Shown here: one piece after another, positions 10,641-21,122 of the stretch | How positions within the stretch are numbered: position 1 is the first letter of the stretch | How the letters are laid out: each line of letters opens with the position of its first letter | Assembly: GCF_000002075.1 (NCBI RefSeq) | Contig: NW_004798155.1 | Coordinates: 208,691-241,237, forward strand | Length of the DNA stretch: 32,547 bases | Origin: Aplysia californica | Lineage: Eukaryota > Mollusca > Gastropoda > Aplysiida > Aplysiidae | Reading direction: 5' to 3' | Program-made: the position numbers and the translations under genes | The notes under the pieces: model-generated | What the model saw: only the letters and a program-made list of their open reading frames with translations | Databases searched by the model: none | Told to the model about the DNA's origin: nothing

Positions 10641-11112
10641 CAGTAGAACTCGGATTCAACGAGGTCGCCGGGCCTGACCTAAAATCTCGTTGAATCAGAG
10701 TGTTCGTTATAAGAAGCATAAGGTTTTCTGTAGATGATTACAGGCATCGAGAAAGTAATGTATAAAGAGAAGTAACAAGTGGTGCCCGAAATGCCTCCAT
10801 ATTATGAACTGCAAAAAAGACTGATTCGTTCAAATTCACGCCTGTGTCATCTCGATTGTTTGCCAAAAAGTTTTGTTACTGTGTAGAGCCTAGCATACGG
10901 CAACTTTTGATTCCATAGATAGCTCACAATTCATTACGCAGATCTACGTCAAGACTAGCTTATCATTGTAATAATGTTCAGTTGCCGGGAAGAAAAAAGA
11001 CTGACGCGTTCGTATCTGCACCGTTCCGCTGCCCCCCCCCCCCCGACGACGCGTGCACACAATCACATATGTGCAGGCCGCCCCTCCGACACGACACACG
11101 CTAGAGTAGACA
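10641..11112 (+). mobile_element. pogo/Tigger-like MITE family M1, truncated copy
   Basis: It begins CAGTAGAACTCGGATTCAAC and aligns block by block with the reverse complement of 22078-21600 in the complete copy. Shared blocks include TGACCTAAAATC, CATCTCGATTGTTT, AGCCTAGCATACGGCAAC and TTATCATTGTAATAATG. Similarity ends near AGAGTAGACAC at about 11110, so one end is lost. No transposase reading frame. Confidence 0.85.
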
Positions 11113-11321
11113 CAAGCAGTCATCTTGTTAAAATAATTTGAGGTCTTCTTTCAAAGAAACTGATGCCGGCAGTGGAGACACCATTACAATTGTCTAACAG
11201 TCTAACATCTGATGAGCATCTAAACCTTAAGTCAGATGAGCGATCAACACTGAATAAAGATTACAAGTACGTTACCTTGCTGTGTGTATGTGTGTGTTTA
11301 TGTGTATTTGAGCTTGTGTGT

Positions 11322-11389
<68 letters not shown>

Positions 11390-11904
11390 CAAAGAGACAG
11401 AGAGACCGAGGGATTAGAGAGTACAGAATGATGTAGAAAGTCGGCAAAGGTACAAAACAGCCAGGGTCTGAGTCTGTTGTGAAATGTGAAATAACACCCA
11501 ACTATCTTTTTTAATCTAATACTATGATGTCTCAATCACAATGGTCACAATATCTCTGACTCTTGACTAAAGTTACTGGGCATCATGACTGTCTAGTGGT
11601 TTAGTGACCTTATTTTATGGAAATATGAATTTTTAAAAACAATAACAATAATTCCAGAACCATTAAAGTAGTAGTAAGAGTCCTCATTCCCATTTCAGGC
11701 CTACGAAACACTTTCAACTAGCCTAGTACTAGTGGGCAACTTGTAGATTATAATATCAAAAAAATTCATCACTGTCATCAGGTCCAGCCATAGTTCATCA
11801 CAAGATCAGCTGGTGACTTCAGTTTCAGCCACTGTGAATAGGTGTCTTTTCAAAGAGGAATGGGTGAAAGATCTGATACGATAAGTTGTAGTAGAGGTTA
11901 GCTC
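11113..11904. repeat. intergenic with (GA)n microsatellite at 11322-11403
   Basis: The long AG tract makes Ser/Leu-rich frames on the minus strand that are not genes. The remainder (11404-11904) shows no recognised feature. Confidence 0.85.
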
Positions 11905-11963
<59 letters not shown>

Positions 11964-12015
11964 ATGTAATAGTAGTAGTAATGTAACAGTAGTAGTAGTG
12001 GTAGTAGTAGAGTTG
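11905..12015. repeat. (TAG)n trinucleotide microsatellite
   Basis: TAG repeats at 11905-11962 continue with TAATG and GCAGCAACAGCAG variants to about 12032. The leucine-run frame on the minus strand (CTA codons) derives from it. Confidence 0.95.
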
Positions 12016-12225
12016 CAGCAGCAACAGCAGCAGTTCATTTTCCAAAACGGCAGACCAGCAGTCACACTGAATCTTTCAGGAAGAGAGACAAGCTATTGCG
12101 AGCACCTAGATCTAGCCCACCTCTGTGATTGGTCCAAATACAGAGGACGTATTTCCGCAATCTATTTTTGTCGTCTTCCAGGGTTTCCCAAAAGAGTCTA
12201 AACTCATGGGTTTCCCTCGCCAGTC

Positions 12226-12982
12226 CACCCGGGGTGAGAATAGAAATGCGATCGACCTCTCACCCCGGGTGAGACTTGCCACCGTTGGCTATTTTCACCC
12301 GGTGTGAAACAAGACCTGTTTTTCCTAATTTCGGAATACTTTCTATCGGTGTGGATGATGAAATGGATAAAAGCAAAGAAAAAAAATATGTTATAGCACA
12401 AAAGTAAGCTAATTTGATCGTCTACAAAGATGCTATGGCTATTTCACTTTTCGAATCGAGCCGAACTACACGGGTCGCCATTTTGTTTTGACCGGAAGTT
12501 CTCGCAAGATCTACTCCTCCCCTCTTCTCTCTCTCTCTCTGTCTCTTTCTGAATACTGTCTATCGGTGGGGTCGATCAAATTGACCAAAACAAAGTTAAA
12601 AAATGATGTTTAAACACAAAAGTAAATTAATTTGGTCGTCTACTAAGATGCTACGGCTATTTAACCTTTCGAATCGAGCCGAACTACGCGGGTCGCCATT
12701 TTGTTTTGCCCAGAAGTTCTCGCGCTACTCCTCTCTCTCTCTTATCTCTCTCTCTCTCCACTGCCCACAGACAAAACTGTACGCTTTTAGGCTAACAACA
12801 GTAGTAATGGAACGTTTGTTCACGGCGCAGAATTCTAAAAATTTTTCTGTTATCACAGTAAAAATTCTGCAGTTCAGGATAAACGCAAAATTGGTTGGCC
12901 TAGATCTAGGCTATAATAACGGTGAACACACACCGGGTGAGAATAGCCAAAAGACTCGCCTGCGCTATTCTCACCCCGGGTG
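12226..12982. mobile_element. TIR element with doubled CACCCGGGGTGAGAATAG ends (~757 bp)
   Basis: The left end CACCCGGGGTGAGAATAG (12226-12243) is inverted at the right end (12965-12982). A second inverted pair lies inside: GGCTATTTTCACCCGGTGTG (12288-12307) against its complement at about 12929-12948. Each end thus carries two copies of the CACCCGG..TGAGAATAG motif facing each other. No transposase coding is seen, so it is a non-autonomous DNA transposon or foldback-type element of unassigned superfamily. Confidence 0.75.
12330..12759. repeat. two-unit tandem duplication (~217-bp period) inside the TIR element
   Basis: Unit 1 (12330-12546) and unit 2 (12547-12759) share GAATACT.TCTATCGGTG, TTTCGAATCGAGCCGAACTA, CGGGTCGCCATTTTGTTTTG and GAAGTTCTCGC, each ending in a CT microsatellite. 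Several substitutions separate them, so the duplication is not recent. Confidence 0.85.
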
Positions 12983-13348
12983 AGAAGAGGTTGCCTTGTT
13001 TTTTAGTATATTAATTTGTGTCTTTTATAAACAATCTCAGCAATTCTCGTTTCATAAATTTACCTTCTCCTCAAAGTTGTACATGCACACACACACCAGC
13101 GCGTGCACACACACACACAAGAAGCAAGCGCACAAACAGTCACAGTACACAGGTCCCGCCACGGTGAGATCTAGATCTAAATCTAGTCAACCGGCGAGGG
13201 AAGGCCCGGAAGACGACAAAAATAGTTGGCGGAAACACATCATCTAGGAGGCTATATTTGGACTAATCACAGAGGTGTGTACTAGCCTTTGTGCTCATTG
13301 CAGCTTCAAAGGCCTACTAATAATAGAAAGGGAGTGTATGTATATATA
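12983..13348. other. intergenic; AC/GC alternating tract near 13084-13118
   Basis: TGCACACACACACCAGCGCG, then TGCACACACAC, is a short alternating purine-pyrimidine tract. No gene was recognised. Confidence 0.5.
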
Positions 13349-13821
13349 CAGACCTGGTAACCGGGAACAAAGTCACAAAGTATACAGACCCAGTAGGGGA
13401 ACTCTTTTGTGATTTCTGAAAGTTTCAGCGCCCTCTTAGCTCAGTGTAGACCTAGGTTCTTCTAGATCTATGGCCTAGGTCTAGATCTAGACAGACAGCC
13501 GTTTATTTGATCTAGTTTCGAGGCTAGCCTAGATCTGGATCTAAATGAAGATTGCAGATGATATGTCTTTTCGATGAACGATCGTTTTTCCTCCGTTCCG
13601 GAGTTGGAGGAATCACAATTTGAAGAAAAGAACAATGTATATAAAATTTCAATCGAACAGTGACCCTCTCTATTTCTCTGCCTCTCTCTCTCCTCTATGT
13701 ATCGCTCGCCTTCTCTTTTTCTTTGTCTGTCTTTCTCTCTCCCCACCTATTTCCCATTCCTATCTTTCTCTCGTTCCCTCCTGCCAACTGGGGCATGTCA
13801 TACATTTTGCTAGCACATGAT

Positions 13822-13861
<40 letters not shown>

Positions 13862-13975
13862 ATGACAAACACAATACCAGGTCTGGGCGCTGAAACTTTC
13901 TGAAATCACAAAAGAGTTCCTCTACCGGGTCTGTGACTGTAAACTTCGGGACTTTGTTCCCGGTTACCGGGTGTG
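13349..13975. mobile_element. MITE with long (~85 bp) terminal inverted repeats
   Basis: The left arm (13349-13432) contains GGTAACCGGGAACAAAGTC, AGGGGAACTCTTTTGTGATT and AAAGTTTCAGCGCCC. The right arm (13888-13975) is its inverted copy with a few differences. The central part holds TCTAGATC words, CT-rich sequence and a CT/CA microsatellite (13821-13862). No transposase frame. The flanks look like GTATA/GTATAC but a target-site duplication is uncertain. Confidence 0.82.
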
Positions 13976-14399
13976 TATACACTTCGTAATAGAAAAGAGA
14001 AAGAGGGCCTCTACAAGTACGTACCACAAACTGAAATTTCAAAGTCCTCTGATTTCATATTTAACTGCACTACCTTATAGAATTTATCATTCTGAGCATT
14101 TTGATACCAAATTTATATATACATAGATCTATATAGCTTCATTTTTAACAGTTTTGAACATCTGAATTTGCAGAAAAATGTTAGTTTTTTAATTGTGAAA
14201 TGTCTACACTTTGAGATGTCACAACATTCTTAAATTAAATTTGAATGGACATTCACAAAAACTTGTAGACACACACCTATGCACATAGAGAACAAGCTCA
14301 ATTTTTTTCAGGGCTATCAAATAACCAGAAGATGGAAATTTATTGACGTGAACATGGCTTTTTGACCAAAACGGCAAGAAATACAAGGGGAGGTTAAAA
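13976..14399. other. AT-rich intergenic, nothing recognised
   Basis: No coding, RNA or shared repeat signal was noticed. Confidence 0.45.
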
Positions 14400-14530
14400 T
14401 CACCGCTCGCGACCGCCGGCTTATCGGCTGCGCGCCGGGCCGCGCTGAAGGGAAGTTCAGTAGAAAGAATTTATACGAAACCGGGGCGATGGTGCCCTGC
14501 TTGCGAGCCGAAGGGGAGCGTCTGGTGTTT
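14400..14530. other. CpG-dense patch
   Basis: Bases 14401-14460 alone hold about eleven CpG dinucleotides (CGCTCGCGACCGCCGGC and CTGCGCGCCGGGCCGCGC) in a neighbourhood that otherwise has few. A weaker cluster lies near 14810-14835. No open frame or RNA gene could be matched. It could be a promoter-type island or a young GC-rich repeat. Confidence 0.55.
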
Positions 14531-14978
14531 ATTTGCGTATAATGGCTGTGTTATTCTTGAAGGGGAATGAATGGGCTTTCTGCCGATATATTTCCGTAGT
14601 CAGTCCGATCACTGGTTCCATAAAAAAACAGCACCGAAAGTTTTCACACGCAAATCTCTTCTATTAATTCTTTAAGGACAGTCTTTAGAAATATATCACC
14701 GGAAAGAGCGTCTTCTCATCTTGAAATATCAACGAATCAGATTGCAGTATTTAATACCATACGCCACGCTCCCCGTTCCTGTTCAACCGAGGTCACTCTA
14801 AAAATCAATACACGAAACGCGCGGCCGCTGCAGTGAAAACCTCGATAGTGTTGTCTTTTATCCCGCAAGATTTTGCTCTCAAAAGAATCGTTGATTCAAA
14901 TAAATAATACCACTAAAAAGAGGAAAAGCTCCTCTTTCTTCTGATATATCAAGTGTCTGTGGGTATGCATGATCACAC
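14531..14978. other. intergenic, nothing recognised
   Basis: No conserved coding block was found, and the sequence is not shared with other parts of the window. Confidence 0.4.
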
Positions 14979-15245
14979 TGTAATTTAGGGTAAGATTGAA
15001 GAATACCGGACCAGCGGACTGAGTTTGCCTTATGTCTCAACCTTAGAAATTCATAATTTTCCCGTTTTTAATATCTCTCAATGGAGAATCTCGGACCGAT
15101 AAATCTATTCAATAAAATTTTGTCAGCAGGGGGGAGACCCCCCTGAACCCCTCCTCCCCCCTCCTCCACCCGCCCCACCTACCCCACATTCTCGCGCAAT
15201 GATGTACGAGTGGTCCAGCATTCTTCAATCTTCCCTAATTTAGGA
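14979..15245. mobile_element. short MITE with ~38-bp imperfect inverted repeats
   Basis: The left arm TAATTTAGGGTAAGATTGAA (on to GAATACCGGACCA) is inverted at 15207-15244, which reads TGGTCCAGCATTCTTCAATC, then TTCCCTAATTTA. The interior contains a short G/C hairpin (GGGGGGAGACCCCCC, about 15130-15144) and C-rich sequence. No coding. Confidence 0.75.
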
Positions 15246-15325
15246 GGGTAAAAATATGGGTTTTGGTCTCCGTGACAGTGCGCCACTGGGTCGCACGGCC
15301 AGTTTGCGGTACCTACTACAAGACC

Positions 15326-15441
15326 TATCTAGATTCTAGATCTAGATCTAGATTATCTAGATCTAGATTCTAGATCTATATATCTAGATCTAGATCTAGA
15401 TCTAGAATCTGGATCTTCTAGATTAGATCTAGAATCTAGAG
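15326..15441. repeat. TCTAGATC palindromic satellite
   Basis: Overlapping TCTAGATCTAGA and AGATTCTAGA words fill about 115 bases. Shorter clusters of the same words occur near 13160, 13460-13540, 29455 and 29735-29762. Confidence 0.9.
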
Positions 15442-16649
15442 TCAATGATGAATGCTATTATTTTCTTGGACCCGTGGCGCATTACCTATAACACAAGGAA
15501 GGAAAACCTGAAACGAAGACAACCAAAACTACACACACAAGTCAATATTAACAATTAACAAGACCAAGTCTAAACAAGACTAATGAAGAACTTCCACTCA
15601 CTCTACTCTAACTTCCCGTCTACTCTCCTCACTCTCAGTCTTCTTACCTCTTCTGTATCCTTTGGATACCCTTTTTTGGACCATATTATGTTTCCAATTA
15701 TCCGTTTTCTCTTTTTACCCATCATTGCACCGACTAGTCAGGTCAGACACGGCGATTTCCAAAACATATTTTAGAACAGCTCGAAAGTCAACAATAGCAA
15801 TAGTATTACAACAGCTACGATGAATCGGATGGATTGTTCACGACAACAGACGGTGTCAAGTATGTCGACCGAATGCAATTCAATTTCAGTTGACCTAAAA
15901 CTTACATCTGAATTTTGCTACTTTTTCGCCTTTTCAATCAAACATAAGCACTCAAACGCTAAAAAAGCATTATTTTCCACTCGTGAGTATTCACTGACTA
16001 CCTTATATTTGATATATTTGTTTTCAGTTGTTGATTTTTGAGTAAGTTTATCAGCCAATTTGGTATCTCATATTCTATGAATAGACTTTACCTTCCAGTG
16101 GAGAACCGGAAGCTAACGTGTGTACATAAAATGGATTGGATTAAACATTTGCTTGCTATTAATTAATGTAAGTTTGATAGACACCGGAATTAACGTTTCT
16201 CACTCTCATTGTTACGAACTGGCCATTACTGGCCAAGGACCATGCAATATAACCTCCTTACAACTGGCTCATAATTGCATGTCTATAATGGTCACGTGAT
16301 ATTGTCTGCATGAAAAGGCTCCCCCTCACCCCCACTCTTCAAGAGAGATCATAAAAAACCCAACATTTCTCAACACACATGCCTGCTATTCATTCAATTC
16401 TCTATTCCCACCAAGGAGGTTACAGTTTGTTTTAAGCTCCCTGATTCCCACTGACTCCCAAAATAAATCTCCTACACAACCAAGCAACGCGTGTGAGTCA
16501 GAAAAGAGAACGTCGTTCCATGACCCCGAACTGGAGCAGACAAGGCTGACATAGCCTGACTGGCCAATCGTTGTGGTAAACATACGAGGGTCTTGCTCAT
16601 TCACTCTGAGGTCACAAACTGGAACGAACGTCTTGTATTTATTTGATTT
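15442..16649. other. 1.2 kb intergenic, no gene supported
   Basis: Frames at 15583-15774, 15820-16041 and 16386-16604 (minus) have no recognisable family and no coding-like composition. No shared repeat was seen. Confidence 0.45.
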
Positions 16650-16885
16650 GTTAGGGTAGGCCTAGTTTTAAGGCACTTGCAACACAAATAGGACATACAA
16701 GTGTCGAAGATTGAGGTGTTACTGTAAGAGAGTAACAACATACAAAAGAAAGCTGAGGATACGTTTAGGCCAAGGAGATTAAAGGAGAGTAGGCCTAAAA
16801 AGATTAGTTCTAAGCTCCTTGGTTTAGGCCTAAAAGGAAAAAACGGAGTAAACCAGACAAGAGCATTATATTATCCGCCTTAAAT
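16650..16885 (+). repeat. family A repeat interrupted by a fold-back segment
   Basis: The head (GGCACTTGCAACACAAATAG) and GTTACTGTAAGAGAGTAACA are followed by a segment absent from other copies. This is bounded by GTTTAGGCCAAGGAG and its inverse CTCCTTGGTTTAGGCC (about 16764-16834). The 3' block (AAACGGAGTAAACCAGACAAGAGCA) then resumes. Confidence 0.65.
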
Positions 16886-17398
16886 TCCACCCACTCGACG
16901 TCCTTTCATAGGCCTATATAGTGCTTCCCAGATTATTATTCGACATTCACTCCTTCACCCATATAGATCTAGTAGGCCTATCGCCGGTACTTGCACGGCG
17001 AAGGGGTTTCATAATAACAATATGCCCATATATTATCAATATTATAGAGAAGATGAGCAGTCTTTGTTTAAATTTTATCATTTTGCAGTTCACGCAACAA
17101 CAAAAAAAAAAGGTTATTATAAATACCCATGGAATTCTAAGATCCTTAATGAGCTCACACGTATGTCTTTGCACAGAACGAGAGAACCGTTTAGTTTCAA
17201 TGAACTTGTACACTTTGTAGATGGTTAATGGCAGGTGCTGTGGTATGGTTAATTTCTCCAACTTTGCTACCAAAACAGCTATATATATATATATATACAT
17301 GTAAATATCACTTCCATCCTCATCACGACTTTCCTTCTTTTCTTTATAAGTTATTCTCTTGCAAAACCTCGTTAATCGTCGCGACACTTGACCAATCT
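16886..17398. other. intergenic, nothing recognised
   Basis: Short overlapping frames without family similarity, and a small TA run at 17281-17297. Confidence 0.45.
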
Positions 17399-17437
17399 GT
17401 ATTGCAAGTGCCGTAAAACTCTTGCTAAAACTAAACG
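17399..17437 (-). repeat. family A repeat head, inverted, truncated
   Basis: The minus strand reads GTTTAGTTTTAGCAAGAGTT then TTACGGCACTTGCAAT, the 5' block of family A. The rest of the element is missing. Confidence 0.65.
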
Positions 17438-17575
17438 AACTAGAACTAGATCTATGAACTTTATGAACAATTTTTGATTTGATGGGGTTTTTTTGTTGTT
17501 GTTTTTTTGTTGTTTTTTTTTTTTATCTGCAAAGTTGGGATCATCTTGCACACTGTACGAGTCCCTGCTCCCCCT

Positions 17576-17698
17576 CCCCTTTTTCTCCCCAGAAGCCACC
17601 CCAAATTACAAAATATATATTATCATAGCCTTATTATGTATTTGCTTGTGGTCCCCCCTTTCTCCCAAAAAGCCGCCTCAAATTGTTATTATAGCCTA
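17576..17698. repeat. two-unit imperfect tandem repeat
   Basis: CCCCTTTTTCTCCCCAGAAG, then CCACCCCAAATTA (from 17577), recurs as CCCCCCTTTCTCCCAAAAAG, then CCGCCTCAAATTG (from 17652). Both are followed by ATTATNATAGCC, giving a period of about 75. Confidence 0.65.
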
Positions 17699-17900
17699 TA
17701 TAGGCCTATTATATTTTGTTTGAGGGCGCAGTTCCAGTTAGACTGGTTGGAGACACGTTGCGTAGGACCACACAGTGAATCTTTCTGTCTGTTCCCCTCA
17801 CTCCGACTTTAAATTCCCTCTCCCTTACTCTCTTGAGCGGGGTGTGAAAATTGCATATCCCGTCGGTTTTTCGATGTAGGTACCGTTTGTATCATGTGTA

Positions 17901-18504
<604 letters not shown>

Positions 18505-18605
18505 GCCTCAAATAATTTAATTATTTCTACTCTGGAATCGAACTTGGGTCTCCTGTTTGCAATAGTGGAGGGCCTAACCGCAACACCAAAGATGGTGGGC
18601 TATAA
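18505..18605 (-). mobile_element. tRNA-derived SINE head (not a functional tRNA)
   Basis: The minus strand reads TGTTGCGGTTAGGCCCTCC (A-box region), then CAGGAGACCCAAGTTCGATT (B box GTTCGATTCC). The same GGAGACCCAAGTTC T-arm region appears at 426-440 in the SINE at 362. The acceptor stem does not pair, so it is read as a SINE or tRNA pseudogene. Confidence 0.65.
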
Positions 18606-18839
18606 TATCTGCAGAGGAGAATATTTTAAAAAAGAGAAATGGAAGAACTATAAAGGATTAAGATCATTTAATTGTGGCTTCTGCTATGATCAGTGAGACC
18701 AGGGCTAGTAGAGAAGAGTTTGCCACATTTTGAACATTGAAAATGCTTCATTTACACTAATGGACTAAACTGGATGTAGGGCCTACACACCTTGCAGGCT
18801 TCTCTCTTGGCTTCAGCATTAATTCTAAGTTGTGAACTC

Positions 18840-18975
<136 letters not shown>

Positions 18976-19120
18976 TATAATTAATATATAGATCTATATA
19001 TCACTCTACAGAACTGGGACAAAGAGCAAACGCTCATGAGATGCTGGGTCCATAACATCTTCTGTCAGTCAGCGCAATTATCTCTGATCTAATTTTTAAG
19101 ATGTGATGTCTTTTTCTTTG

Positions 19121-19190
19121 TAATGCGCATTGAGCATTTTTTAGAAAATGGAAATGAGCAGTATAAATGCTATTTATTATTATTAAATTA
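19121..19190 (+). mobile_element. 3' tail of a CR1/L2-type LINE or its SINE
   Basis: TAATGCGCATTGAGCATTTT, GAAATGAGCAGTATAAATGC and TATTTATTATTATTA match the widespread 'cgcattgagcatt...tataaatgct(ATT)n' 3' tail of such elements. The upstream body could not be delimited. Confidence 0.6.
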
Positions 19191-20228
19191 TACATGTACT
19201 ACCCAAAAAATCTACGTCATTATAGATCAGCTTTTTTTTGGGGGGGGGGGGGGGGGGGGGGGGGGTAGGTGGTCACAGTTTTGAGTCAAGAATATCTAGG
19301 GTGGCCCCCAAATTCTCTCCTGCTAGAGAATTTGTTTCTACATCCATTTTCCAAAGTTAAGGACTAGCACTTTGTCTCTGCCACAGCCTCACAGAAACAG
19401 GTGTCAAACTTTGACAAAACAAAACATGAAGAAATAGTCTAGGACTACACCAACACAAAAAACATCTGTCACAGATTCACTGTTCATCAGTCACACAATT
19501 TGTACACATGTATTAAAAAAAGATAACAGCATGCAATATTTGAAACCTTTTTTTTATTTCACTTATATCAAAATCATAAATTACTAGGCCTACAGAATTC
19601 AATCACATGACAAACTGTTGGTGAAAACATTCAATCAAAACTGTGACCTCCAATGTTCCATTGTACATTTTCCACTTTCAGTACTTTCACACAAGTGATT
19701 AAAATTAAAATAAACATTACGAACCACCACGATATTCAAGGATGTCACTCTACTCTGTCCCTCGAGTAATCCAGGGTCAAGATGAAATGAGGTAAGTTAG
19801 GTCCAAATTCAGAAAAATTAAGCTCCATCATGCTCTTAGCCTCAAGAACATCGAATGCTACCTTCCTTTAAATTGTAAGGTTTGAAAAAAGTGTGGTTTC
19901 TTCTAAAAAGTGTTGCAAAGATTGGACCGCCAGAACTATATAAGATTATATAGATAAACCTGTGCATTTTTACACCATTCACGGCATGTTGCATACGACC
20001 CATGGAAATAGAATTCTAGGAAAAAATAGGAATTTATCTAAATCCGATCAGGGTTTTATGACTGGCAAAAAAAAATAGGAGGGTTCCTATTTCATCAGGG
20101 GCTCCGAGTTCCATGTCATTTTGATATACCATTTTTATTTACGAATGCAAGAGGAAACGGAAGTGGCCCTATGTACATGTGATTATCATATATAGGTGGC
20201 CACTAGAGCACGTTCCATAGTACTTATT
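19191..20228. other. intergenic; poly-G at ~19239-19265
   Basis: A long G homopolymer after a T run; otherwise no recognised element or gene. Confidence 0.5.
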
Positions 20229-20532
20229 TGTGATTGAAGGGGTGGAGATCGGTTACTGTCAAAAGTAAAAACTTTGAGAAGATGCCAACAAAGTTTGGTG
20301 ACTTCCAAAGCTTGTGTGTCTTTGGAGACTGCAATTTATATTTTTTTGTGCCTTTGGTTAATATTTTTCAGTAAAATCCACAGAAAAATGTGTTTTTGAA
20401 TGGACATAAAAGGTGTGGAGCTAACAAAAAACAAATCTATAAAATTGCAGTAACATAGGCCTACGGAAAAAGGGTGGTTTCTTCAATGTCATTATTTTGA
20501 AGGTCACTGATTTCACCATATTGCTGCACATA
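20229..20532 (+). repeat. interspersed repeat family B, copy 1
   Basis: TGATTGAAGGGGTGG at the start, TTTTTCAGTAAAATCCACAG in the middle and TCATTATTTTGA..GATTTCACCAT at the end recur in order on the opposite strand at 26601-26888 (NADAR intron 1). The copy is interrupted by a TAGGCCTACGG word near 20457. No coding capacity or TIR was found. Confidence 0.8.
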
Positions 20533-20572
20533 AAATTGGTTATGAACATAAAAGTCAACGTTGTCACATGTC

Positions 20573-20605
<33 letters not shown>

Positions 20606-20670
20606 TAATAATAATAATAATAATAAATAGCATTGACTGAATGCCCATTACATTCAAAGAGATCACATTT
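20573..20670 (-). mobile_element. (ATT)n-tailed LINE/SINE 3' end, inverted
   Basis: The minus strand reads GAATGTAATGGGCATTCAGT, then CAATGCTATTTATTATT and a long ATT tract (plus strand 20573-20628). It is the same tail type as at 19121. The two face each other and are about 1.4 kb apart. Confidence 0.55.
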
Positions 20671-20925
20671 TAAAATCCCTTGACAATATATACATGACAG
20701 AACATAATATCATCAGGTGTATATCAATACTTTAAGAGTAAAAAGTATGTAAAAAAGGTCACACAGTGCGTTTGGCAATGGTAATGTGTAGATCTGTACT
20801 AAAGAATAATTTTTAATGTAGAATGCAATTTAAAAATTAAAAAAATTAAAGAAAACTTACTCATGGTCACAATAAAACCAAAAGTGAAATTATGGCTACA
20901 AATAGTGTGTGTGTCCCTCCCTCCT

Positions 20926-20977
20926 GTCTCCCCCCCCCCCTCCCTCCTGTCTTCCCCCCCCCTCTCTCTCCCCCCCC

Positions 20978-21009
<32 letters not shown>

Positions 21010-21032
21010 TTCTCTCTCTCACTCTCTCTCTG
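20926..21032. repeat. C-rich / (CT)n low-complexity tract
   Basis: Blocks of C, CCCTCC and CT repeats; the proline/serine and Glu/Arg frames here are artefacts of it. Confidence 0.93.
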
Positions 21033-21122
21033 AGTCTTACTCACTATTTCTTCAGTCTCAATGTGAGACACACACATGATACATGTATCAGAAAATGTAA
21101 CTTTACATTATTATGACAAGTA

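Noticed and set aside
14400-14530. snRNA or rRNA gene
   Set aside because: GC-rich, but no recognisable U-snRNA, 5S or rRNA sequence could be seen.
16386-16604. 72-codon minus-strand frame in a non-repetitive region
   Set aside because: No recognisable motif, no splice partners, and length is within chance for this composition.
18505-18605. Functional tRNA gene on the minus strand
   Set aside because: The B box is good, but the acceptor stem and anticodon arm do not fold properly; the same head occurs in a SINE.
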